A stretch of 8,397 nt of DNA, from positions 1-8,397 of the forward strand of contig JBLHKE010000325.1 in assembly GCA_047619485.1 (NCBI GenBank). Direction: 5' to 3'. The notes under the pieces were generated by a model. It ran no database searches. It was not told where the DNA came from and saw only the letters and a list, made by a program, of their open reading frames with translations. Origin of the DNA: JBLHKE01 sp047619485. GTDB lineage: Bacteria > Verrucomicrobiota > Verrucomicrobiia > Verrucomicrobiales > DEV007. Positions within the stretch are counted from its first letter, which is position 1; the number at the start of each line of letters is the position of its first letter. The translations under genes were made by a program, and so were the position numbers. Below are positions 1 through 5,722 of the stretch, in pieces.

Positions 1-464
1 GCACTCTTCATCTTCGCCTGCGAGCGCGGAGCGATGCTGGTGTTGATCCAAAAGCTCAGCGAGGCGAGCCCTAGCGCAATCGTAAATACAGGCAGGCAGA
101 TACGCCACAAGCTCATCCCCGCCATCCGCAGCGAGACCAGCTCGTTGTCAGCGGACAGTCTTCCAAAGACCAGTAGCACCGCAGTCAACAGACCCCATGG
201 GATCGTGAAGATCAGCGAGAACGGCAAGATGTAGGCGATAAACTCCAACACCTTTCCGATCGGCAAATGTTTGTCCACCAGCAGCTCGAACACATCCTTG
301 AACAGATTGCCTAGCACGAGGACAAAACTCAGCACAGCGACACCGATCAGGGTCGCCACGAAAATCTGACGACCAATGTAACGATCGACAATATGAAGTC
401 CTGGAAGCACGAAGGAGTAAAGCCGCGATCCCCCTGAACAGCAAGCAGGTGAAGAAAAATTCAT
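1..464 (-). CDS. LptF/LptG family permease, N-terminal part (C-terminus beyond left edge)
   Basis: This is a membrane subunit of the LPS export ABC transporter (LptB2FG), which lifts lipopolysaccharide from the inner membrane toward the periplasmic bridge. I translated the minus strand by hand: 154 residues remain, and the C-terminal part is off-window. After an unusual Cys/Ser-rich leader comes HIVDRYIGRQIF, the usual family opening. Three hydrophobic segments follow at about residues 34-57, 77-103 and 125-143. The segment ending in TIPWGLLTAVLLVFGRLSADNE, then LRMAG, is highly characteristic of YjgP/YjgQ (LptF/LptG) proteins. The ATG at 464 is the first possible start, because an in-frame TAG lies 27 bases upstream. 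A GTG at 410 would remove the leader and start closer to typical homologues. No good Shine-Dalgarno is seen. LptF and LptG cannot be told apart from this part alone. The family is certain; the exact start is less so. Confidence 0.9.
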   Translation of the reverse strand, partial: MNFSSPACCSGGSRLYSFVLPGLHIVDRYIGRQIFVATLIGVAVLSFVLVLGNLFKDVFELLVDKHLPIGKVLEFIAYILPFSLIFTIPWGLLTAVLLVFGRLSADNELVSLRMAGMSLWRICLPVFTIALGLASLSFWINTSIAPRSQAKMKS

Positions 465-466
465 CT

Positions 467-495
467 TTGACGCTGCCCTTCTCCCAAACTATCGA
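467..495 (+). promoter_or_regulatory. Candidate sigma70-type promoter for the M24 peptidase gene
   Basis: TTGACG (467-472) and TATCGA (490-495) are separated by exactly 17 bases. The -35 box matches consensus at 5 of 6 positions, the -10 box at only 3 of 6. Transcription would begin near 501-503, leaving a leader of about 5 bases before the ATG at 508, which would fit the missing ribosome binding site. It occupies nearly all of the 43-base gap to the divergent permease gene. Prediction by eye only. Confidence 0.35.
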
Positions 496-507
496 ACCCG
501 ACTAATC

Positions 508-1866
508 ATGTTCCCAGCCACCACTTACCAATCCCGCCGTACCGCCCTGAAGCAGAACCTCGCAAACCAGGGGCTCATCCTGCTGCTTGGCAACGCCGAA
601 AGCCCTCGCCGCTTCCCGCACGACACCTACAAATTTCACCAAGACAGCAGCTTCCTCTATTTCTTCGGCATCGATGAGCCTGGCTTAGCCGCCATCATCG
701 ACACCGACAGTGGTGCCGAGATCCTGTTCGGGGACGACGCCCACCCCGACAGCGTCATCTGGACTGGCCCGATGCCCCCGTTCGCCGAGACCGCCGCACG
801 CGTTGGGATCACCGCCATGCGCCCCACAGCCGAACTCTCGAGCGCGCTGCGAACGGATCGCCCGATTCACACACTCCCCCACTACCGTGCCGAACACCTG
901 CAGCGATTGCCCGAAAACCAGCAGCCATCGGAGGCGCTGGTGCGTGCAATTGTCGCGCTGCGCGCCTACAAAACGGCGGAGGAAATCGAGCAGATCGAAA
1001 TCGCGATCGGCATCTCCCACGCGGTGCACACCGCAGCGATGCGCCTCACTGCGCCAGGAAGGAAAGAGTATGAGATCGTCGCCGAGGTCGAGGGCATCTG
1101 TCATGGCTTCGGCTCCACCAATTCCTTCAACACGATCTTCTCGCGCCGCGGGGAGATCCTGCACAATCCCAACCACCACAACACGCTCGAAGATGGCGAC
1201 ATCGTGGTGCACGACTCCGGCGCCGAATCGCCGGAGCACTACGCCAGCGACATCACCCGCACGATTCCCGTCAACGGGAAGTTCGATAGCCGCCAGCGCG
1301 ACATCTATCAGATCGTGCTCGACTCGCAGCAGGCCGCGATCGACATGCTCGCGCCCGGCACGCCATTCCGTGATCTACACGCGGCCTCCGGGCGCGTTAT
1401 CCTCGCCGGGCTCGCCGAATTCGGCATTGTCACCGGCGACATCGACGAGGCGCTCGCCGCCAACGCGCACACGCTATTCTTCCCCTGCGGCCTCGGTCAC
1501 ATGATGGGGCTCGAGGTCCACGACATGGAGGGCTTGGGCGAAGACCTGGTCGGCTACGACGAAGAGTTCCTGCGCGATCCAGTATTCGGGTGGCGATCGC
1601 TGCGCCTCGGCCGGCGGCTCGAACCCGACTGGGTGGTCACGGTCGAGCCCGGCATCTACTTCAACGGCCTACTCGCAGACCGCTGGCGTGCGGAAAAGAC
1701 CTGTGTTGACCACATTGACTTCGACGCCTTCAACCAGTTCCGCGACTTCGGTGGCGTGCGTCTCGAAGACGATTTCGTCATCACACAGGACGGTTACCGG
1801 CTCCTAGGCGAACCGATCCCGAGGGGCATCGAGGAAGTTGAGGCCACCTGCGCGAGCGCAGTTTGA
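508..1866 (+). CDS. M24 family metallopeptidase, prolidase / Xaa-Pro aminopeptidase type
   Basis: This is a cytosolic dinuclear-metal peptidase that cleaves Xaa-Pro bonds in peptide turnover. The 452 residues comprise an aminopeptidase P N-terminal domain (about 1-135) and a pita-bread catalytic domain (about 155-435). The five metal ligands are visible: D236 (VHDSG), D248 (SDITRT), H331 (GLGHMMG), E380 (TVEPGIYF) and E420 (VRLEDD). H219 and H338 match other active-site histidines. From remembered family numbering, the ligand spacing (12, 83, 49, 40) is nearer to prolidases such as human PEPD or E. coli PepQ than to E. coli PepP, whose last two gaps are much shorter. Substrate choice between dipeptides and longer peptides therefore stays open. 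The conserved His four residues before H331 (HGxxH) is Cys327 here. No Shine-Dalgarno precedes the ATG. The small gene at 1904 follows after 37 bases, probably in one transcript. Confidence 0.92.
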   Translation: MFPATTYQSRRTALKQNLANQGLILLLGNAESPRRFPHDTYKFHQDSSFLYFFGIDEPGLAAIIDTDSGAEILFGDDAHPDSVIWTGPMPPFAETAARVGITAMRPTAELSSALRTDRPIHTLPHYRAEHLQRLPENQQPSEALVRAIVALRAYKTAEEIEQIEIAIGISHAVHTAAMRLTAPGRKEYEIVAEVEGICHGFGSTNSFNTIFSRRGEILHNPNHHNTLEDGDIVVHDSGAESPEHYASDITRTIPVNGKFDSRQRDIYQIVLDSQQAAIDMLAPGTPFRDLHAASGRVILAGLAEFGIVTGDIDEALAANAHTLFFPCGLGHMMGLEVHDMEGLGEDLVGYDEEFLRDPVFGWRSLRLGRRLEPDWVVTVEPGIYFNGLLADRWRAEKTCVDHIDFDAFNQFRDFGGVRLEDDFVITQDGYRLLGEPIPRGIEEVEATCASAV

Positions 1867-1903
1867 CATCCGTCTCCAGCGAACCGATTAGTAACGCAGA
1901 ATC

Positions 1904-2227
1904 ATGATCACCGAAGAAGAAAACTACATCGTCGAAATCAGCGACTCCGAAGTCCGCTGCCACCGTCCTGACGGCACACTCGACTCCCTCTCATGGAAGA
2001 ACCTCCAGCGTGTCGAAGTCGTCGTCGACGCGAGCGAAGCGCTCCCTGTTACATTTTTTGCGCTGCACGGCCAAGGTGCTGCCCTCGTCATCCCGGAGGG
2101 CGCGACCAACTCGGACGAGCTCGGCGAACGCCTCTTTGAACTCCCCGATTTCGACGCGGATCTGTTCGTCGATTCGATGTCCTCGGTCGAATCGAAAACC
2201 TTCGTCTGCTGGAAAAAAGAGGACTAG
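1904..2227 (+). CDS. Small conserved protein of unknown function
   Basis: The product is 107 residues, acidic and probably cytosolic, with no signal peptide or membrane segment. I do not know a function. The layout resembles a small conserved bacterial family I recognise only by pattern. A beta-rich start contains a RPDG turn and a SLSWKNLQRVEVVV strand. The middle has FFALHG and then VIPEGA (residues 62-67). The end has LFELPDFDADLFVDSM followed by FVCW (100-103). The pattern 'WxxL…VIPxGA…LPxFD…FxCW' recurs in that family as I remember it. It follows the peptidase gene by 37 bases with no terminator between, so co-transcription is likely. It converges on hipA, with only 10 bases between the two stop codons. 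No strong Shine-Dalgarno is seen before the ATG. The gene is likely real; its role is unknown. Confidence 0.78.
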   Translation: MITEEENYIVEISDSEVRCHRPDGTLDSLSWKNLQRVEVVVDASEALPVTFFALHGQGAALVIPEGATNSDELGERLFELPDFDADLFVDSMSSVESKTFVCWKKED

Positions 2228-2237
2228 TAGGACTTCT

Positions 2238-3560
2238 CTACATAACTAGCGCTAGCCGCTGGTAGCTGCGAATTTTCCCCGCCAACGATTCCGGCACGCC
2301 GGCCTCGTCGGCGAACTCCATCCATTTCGCAACCGAGCGCCCGACCTCGTCCATCACGCTACGCGCCGCCGACCGGCTAATATGGAAACGTTTCGCAAAC
2401 GCCAGTAAATCGTCGAGTTCAAAGCCATCACGCTTGCCGTTGACACTCATCTGGTGCTGCCCCGTCCAGGCACCATCAGGGTTGAAACTGTAGGTCACAT
2501 CGAAAGCCGGTGAGAGACGCCAGCGGCCTTTGCGATCCATGAGAAAGGCAATGTTCTTGGTGTGATCATCCTGGTTGCGGGCGACAAGGTTGAACACCAT
2601 GCGACGGAACTGCTCGACCAGTGCCTCGCGCGGAAGCGCTAGCTTCTCGATGAGCGCCATCGCCTGCTCGTAACTGTAGGCTCCCGCCCGATTGAAATCG
2701 TAATGAGCGAGGGCACACAGTGACTGCTGGTGCCACTTGCGCCCGTCGTCTGTGCGGTCGAAACGCCGCGTCATGAAATGGCTGCGGCCTCCCTCTGCCA
2801 ACAGCCGGCACGCACTCATCTCGATCCCCGCCGCCACCGCCATCCGATGGTAGGCATACTCGATCAGACCATAGCCCTGCGCTTCATTGGTCGACTCTTT
2901 GTCGCGGTTACCCGACACGCCGTCGAACTTGATCAACCAGTGTTCAAATCCGCGCGGGCCATCGACCTGCCCGGAGCGCACCTCATTCGTCTTCGGATTC
3001 CAAGCGATCACCGCCTTCGCCCGCGCGCCACCGGCGGAGGTTCCGACACGCAAGATTCCGCGCACAGCCTCCTCATCTTGCTCCCCTTCCCCGAGCGCTG
3101 ACGCCAGTCCCGCTTTCTGCGCGAGCGCCTCGTTGGCCAGCCGCACCAGTGCATCGATCTGTAGCGGGTGCGACGACTCCCGACCACGGCGTAGGGCTGG
3201 TCGAAACTCCAGCGCCCCCATCGCACGCGTCCCCAGATAGCACAGTCGCTCGACCGGGTTGAACGACTCCGGCGCGCGCCCTTCACGGACGAGCCACTGG
3301 TTGATCAACAGGTTCCCGAACTTGTCCGGAAGACAGTCCGCTAGCATCCCTGGCAAGCCGTGAAAACTCTCACGCGCCAAACTTGGAAAACGGGACACCC
3401 CACCTGTGAGCGGCATCATCAGCGGAGCGATTTGAATCCCACTCGACTGGAACGCGCGCGCGTATTCGAACGCACCGAGCCCACGCTCCTCTTCCCAAGA
3501 CACCGCCCCGATCACCCGCCCCCACAGCAGCACTTCCGCAATGGCCAATTCCTGCGCCAT
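2238..3560 (-). CDS. hipA: HipA-family serine/threonine kinase toxin
   Basis: This is the toxin of a HipBA-type module. In E. coli HipA phosphorylates glutamyl-tRNA synthetase, which slows translation and favours persistence; the target here is unknown. Residue numbers count from an upstream GTG at 3563; subtract one for the chosen ATG at 3560. The N-terminal subdomain covers about 8-120 (VLLWGRVIGAVSW, LPDKFGNLLINQWL). A Ser-containing Gly-rich loop (GTSAGGARAK, 174-183) matches the autophosphorylation/P-loop region. Lys212 (HWLIKFDG) matches the ATP-binding lysine. MTRRFDR lies at 264-270. The catalytic loop is RNQDDHTKN (329-337) with D332 and N337, and the metal-binding Asp is D355 (LSPAFDV). 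All kinase residues are present, so the gene looks intact. About 440 residues is a normal length. The ATG shares its A with the antitoxin stop (TGATG), indicating translational coupling. A G-rich stretch 7-12 bases upstream could be the ribosome site. GTG at 3563 is the alternative start. Confidence 0.93.
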   Translation of the reverse strand: MAQELAIAEVLLWGRVIGAVSWEEERGLGAFEYARAFQSSGIQIAPLMMPLTGGVSRFPSLARESFHGLPGMLADCLPDKFGNLLINQWLVREGRAPESFNPVERLCYLGTRAMGALEFRPALRRGRESSHPLQIDALVRLANEALAQKAGLASALGEGEQDEEAVRGILRVGTSAGGARAKAVIAWNPKTNEVRSGQVDGPRGFEHWLIKFDGVSGNRDKESTNEAQGYGLIEYAYHRMAVAAGIEMSACRLLAEGGRSHFMTRRFDRTDDGRKWHQQSLCALAHYDFNRAGAYSYEQAMALIEKLALPREALVEQFRRMVFNLVARNQDDHTKNIAFLMDRKGRWRLSPAFDVTYSFNPDGAWTGQHQMSVNGKRDGFELDDLLAFAKRFHISRSAARSVMDEVGRSVAKWMEFADEAGVPESLAGKIRSYQRLALVM

Positions 3561-3922
3561 CACTCATCCCCCCACTTCCATTCGGTTGAAGCCTCACGCC
3601 CACTCCCAACCTCTTTCTTGCCACGGCTTCCAGTGGCGCGCTGGCGCTGCTTCCCTTGCAGCTTTGCCAGTTGCATTGGACTCGGCCCTTCGTCTGGGAG
3701 GAAGCGTACCAATTGATCCAATTCCCCCAACCCTCTCAACAACGCGATCAAGGTGATCAGCGCACATCCCCGACCATTCTCAGCGTTCGTGACTGTCTTG
3801 CGAGCCACCCCTGAAATCTCGGCCAACGCTGCTTGGCTCAAATTCAGTTGGAGGCGTCGCCGCTGCAAGCGACGCCCAATCTCAGCTTGGATTTCCAAGT
3901 CTCCATTATCAGTGATTTTCAT
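3560..3922 (-). CDS. hipB: HipB-like Xre-family HTH antitoxin/autoregulator
   Basis: This is a DNA-binding antitoxin that should bind the adjacent HipA and repress its own operon. It has 120 residues. A Xre/HTH_3 domain covers about 11-73, with QLNLSQAALAEISGVARKTVTNAENG giving the two HTH helices (split here: QLNLSQAALAEIS at 25-37, then GVARKTVTNAENG at 38-50). The tail (about 78-120) is basic and flexible, holds SPMQLAKLQGKQRQR, and ends in a short segment with two tryptophans (WKWGDE). I recall the SPxQLAKLxGKQRQR motif from HTH partners of HipA. The tail may contact HipA or be the protease-sensitive part; that is inference. It is first in the operon, its stop overlaps the hipA start, and an inverted repeat lies 3 bases before its ATG. 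No close Shine-Dalgarno is seen; GGGAG lies about 17 bases upstream, inside the repeat's spacer. HipB is assigned by context plus the HTH. Confidence 0.88.
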   Translation of the reverse strand: MKITDNGDLEIQAEIGRRLQRRRLQLNLSQAALAEISGVARKTVTNAENGRGCALITLIALLRGLGELDQLVRFLPDEGPSPMQLAKLQGKQRQRATGSRGKKEVGSGREASTEWKWGDE

Positions 3923-3925
3923 CTT

Positions 3926-3955
3926 AGAGGGTTAAATGACTCCCATTAACCCTCT
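3926..3955. promoter_or_regulatory. Perfect inverted repeat, candidate HipB operator
   Basis: AGAGGGTTAA (3926-3935) and TTAACCCTCT (3946-3955) are exact reverse complements with a 10-base spacer. The centres of the two arms are 20 bases, or about two helical turns, apart, as expected for a dimeric HTH repressor. The repeat ends 3 bases from the hipB start codon, so a bound repressor would cover the transcript start or ribosome site. In the mRNA the arms could also fold into a hairpin holding the only GGGAG in its loop. It does not resemble the E. coli hip operator TATCC-N8-GGATA. Binding by this HipB is inference. Confidence 0.6.
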
Positions 3956-4068
3956 TAAGATACAATAGAAGAACAATTTTGACCACTAAACAATCTCTAA
4001 GTAAAGGATAATTAATTACCTCTAAACGATAATAATGAATTAATTGGGTAAAATGATACTCACTACCC
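3956..4068. other. AT-rich gene-free region upstream of hipBA
   Basis: This stretch is visibly AT-rich between GC-rich genes and should contain the hipBA promoter. A loose minus-strand candidate is TTGTTT, a 17-base spacer, then TTCTAT, ending about 3 bases before position 3960. Two CTCTAA copies (3995-4000, 4020-4025) resemble the operator arm end, and AATTAATT occurs twice (4010-4017, 4038-4045). No coding signal and no clear intrinsic terminator for the gene ending at 4069 was seen. Confidence 0.5.
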
Positions 4069-4719
4069 TCACTTATCTTGAGTTGCTTGGAACTCGTCCG
4101 CGGAGGCCTTGCGCGCTTTCGCGACCAACCAATTGCAGCCTTCCACACACAGCATCGGCATCTCCCCCGCCTCTCGCGGATCCCGGTTCACCTCTTCCGC
4201 AGGCAGCGAAGTGATCGGCTGTCCTTCCGCCAACGGCCAACAGACTCGTTTCAAACAACCACCATCGGCACCACAGGCTTTCGCAACCAACTTCTGCGCG
4301 CCTTCATCGGACAGATTGTTCGAGAAGCGATACATGCCAGTCTGCCGACCGAGCACCTCGCGCAATGGAACCGCGTCGATGGATGCCTCCTGATTGCTAA
4401 ACCAAGTTCCCACGACGGCCGGATAGATGTAATCCAAGGCCTCGCGCAGATCGGCAGAGCTCCCGAGTAACAGTTCCCAACCACGACGCAAGCCAGGTGC
4501 CGACTTCCACGGCCGGAACTCCCCGCTATCATTGTATCGAACGAAGCTCCGAGCACCGATCGGCGATTCAAATCGCTCTAGATCTTCACGCTCGTGATCG
4601 AGATGGTGAAGCAGTCGGTAAGCGCCGTCGCCATTTTGAAAAACGGACACTTCCCCGACCAGATTACCGCCGTCGGCGACCCAGTGTTCGAGTTTTTTAG
4701 TAAGGCTCATTTTTAACAT
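4069..4719 (-). CDS. DR2241-like protein, putative 4Fe-4S cluster subunit paired with CbiX
   Basis: The product has 216 residues, no signal peptide and is probably cytosolic. The N-terminal half (about 5-130) is a mixed alpha/beta region without a motif I can name. The C-terminal part carries five cysteines: C149-x5-C155-x4-C160 followed by WPL, then C191-x3-C195 in a VEGCNWLVAKAR context. This matches what I remember of the Fe-S and stabilising domains of the DR2241 family, where they are fused behind CbiX-type domains. Here the CbiX part is a separate gene that ends 22 bases upstream. The likely role is a redox or structural partner for tetrapyrrole metal chelation; the actual reaction is unknown. 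Two close starts exist, ATG at 4719 and ATG at 4710 (Met4, before SLTKKLEHW). Neither has a convincing Shine-Dalgarno, so the first nine bases are uncertain. Family assignment is moderate; the gene itself is secure. Confidence 0.8.
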   Translation of the reverse strand: MLKMSLTKKLEHWVADGGNLVGEVSVFQNGDGAYRLLHHLDHEREDLERFESPIGARSFVRYNDSGEFRPWKSAPGLRRGWELLLGSSADLREALDYIYPAVVGTWFSNQEASIDAVPLREVLGRQTGMYRFSNNLSDEGAQKLVAKACGADGGCLKRVCWPLAEGQPITSLPAEEVNRDPREAGEMPMLCVEGCNWLVAKARKASADEFQATQDK

Positions 4720-4741
4720 CTAAGAACTCACGAAACCAAAT

Positions 4742-5554
4742 TTAGACCGACTCCAGATGTGCCGCATCGAAGGCGCGCACCTGATCGAGAATCACATCGG
4801 GCATCAGCGCATCAGTGCCGACTGCCGAACTGTAGAAAAGCGTCCGCGCCCGAAGATGATAGGGGTTTTCGCGAAACACCTCACGCTCGCTCGCTGCCGC
4901 GGTAAGTTCGCGCTCGATCCCCAGCATGACCGGAATGTCTTGGTAACTATGCAGCCCGTCAGCGATAAAAAATGGCACCACCACCACGTTCGGCGATTTC
5001 GCCAATTCATCCCACTTCGCGATAAAGGGAGCCTCCTCCATGTAGGCTTCTAGAACTTCAGCATAGCCGTGCCCCCCCTCAGCGATCAATGCCACCTGAG
5101 CCTTGATCGCATCAGTCGATTTCGCATTCAACTTCGTCCCGTGCCCGACGATGAACAGGCTCGTATCTTCTGGTCGAGCCCCCTCCGCCACCTCCTCGGC
5201 GCGGTGCAGGATCAATTTCGTCATCGACTCGTGAATGCCGACCGGATCACAGTAGTGAACCGTCTTTCCATTCACCTCAGTCGTCGCCCCGTGGAGTCCC
5301 AGTTCACGTGGGATCACCTCACGGGTGAAGTAACCTTCGCTAATAAAATTCGGCACGACATAGACTTCTTGGCTGTCGACCATGCGGTGGACTTCCCGCA
5401 AACTCGGTTCCTCCTTCCAGAAGGCACAGGCCACCTCCGCAAAGATCCCACGCCGACGGATCTCATCCGCGTGCTCAAAAGTGGGTGCACTGGAATCAGG
5501 ATTTTCGGTAGATCCGTGACCAATGATAATCAGGGCTGAGTCGGGCTTTTTCAT
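4742..5554 (-). CDS. CbiX/SirB-type sirohydrochlorin chelatase-like protein with two tandem domains
   Basis: Type II chelatases insert Fe or Co into sirohydrochlorin for siroheme or cobalamin; this protein is cytosolic and of that class. The 270 residues hold two CbiX repeats. Repeat 1 runs from about 6 to 87: IIIGHGST with H13, then PNFISEGYFTREVIP (68-82). Repeat 2 runs from about 131 to 213: LFIVGHGTK with H138, then PFFIADGLHSYQDIP (194-208) with H202. Classical CbiX/SirB sites use two metal-binding histidines. Repeat 2 has both, but repeat 1 has Phe76 where the second His should be, so only repeat 2 looks complete. The downstream Fe-S-type gene probably shares the transcript. The start ATG AAA AAG CCC at 5554 fits the family and has only a weak ribosome site. 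No riboswitch-like structure was noticed in the short upstream gap. True substrate and metal cannot be read from sequence. Confidence 0.9.
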   Translation of the reverse strand: MKKPDSALIIIGHGSTENPDSSAPTFEHADEIRRRGIFAEVACAFWKEEPSLREVHRMVDSQEVYVVPNFISEGYFTREVIPRELGLHGATTEVNGKTVHYCDPVGIHESMTKLILHRAEEVAEGARPEDTSLFIVGHGTKLNAKSTDAIKAQVALIAEGGHGYAEVLEAYMEEAPFIAKWDELAKSPNVVVVPFFIADGLHSYQDIPVMLGIERELTAAASEREVFRENPYHLRARTLFYSSAVGTDALMPDVILDQVRAFDAAHLESV

Positions 5555-5680
5555 CTGTTTTTCTATACGCCTGCGACTGGGAGATTCGACTGATTTTCGT
5601 AGCGAGTGGCGCAGTCTTCACCAGAACGGCGGCAAAACGCCTGATTTTTAGCTTGCATGCAGCAGCTATTTAGAAGAATT

Positions 5681-5686
5681 TATAAT
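5681..5686 (+). promoter_or_regulatory. Consensus -10 box upstream of the secreted protein gene
   Basis: A perfect TATAAT lies in an AT-rich stretch. It would start transcription near 5693, about 30 bases before the ATG at 5723. No -35 box at the usual distance is convincing; TTGCAT at 5653-5658 is 22 bases away, which is too far. The box lies downstream of the ATG at 5657, an argument against that longer start. Confidence 0.4.
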
Positions 5687-5722
5687 TTACATAGCTTAAT
5701 TAGTTATTTTATCTCTCCGATT

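Noticed and set aside
148..444. 98-codon minus-strand frame over the permease region
   Set aside because: It is out of frame with the LptF/LptG coding frame, which spans 1-464 and matches the family along its whole length.
685..1239. Long open frame on the minus strand inside the M24 peptidase gene
   Set aside because: It is a shadow of GC-rich codon use; the plus-strand frame has all metallopeptidase motifs, and the antisense product shows no recognisable domain.
2246..2255. Palindrome CTAGCGCTAG near the hipA stop
   Set aside because: It lies inside the hipA coding end, has no T run and no loop; too short to call a terminator or site.
2228..4068. hipBA as part of a mobile element
   Set aside because: I looked for flanking direct or inverted repeats, an integrase or a tRNA gene and saw none, so transfer is only noted as a possibility.
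5657..5722. Longer N-terminus for the secreted protein starting at ATG 5657
   Set aside because: The added residues precede an obvious signal peptide, and the best -10 box (5681-5686) lies downstream of this ATG.
5555..5722. Cobalamin riboswitch upstream of the CbiX-like gene
   Set aside because: Only about 100 bases are available before the opposing promoter, and no B12-box-like segment or multi-stem structure was recognised.
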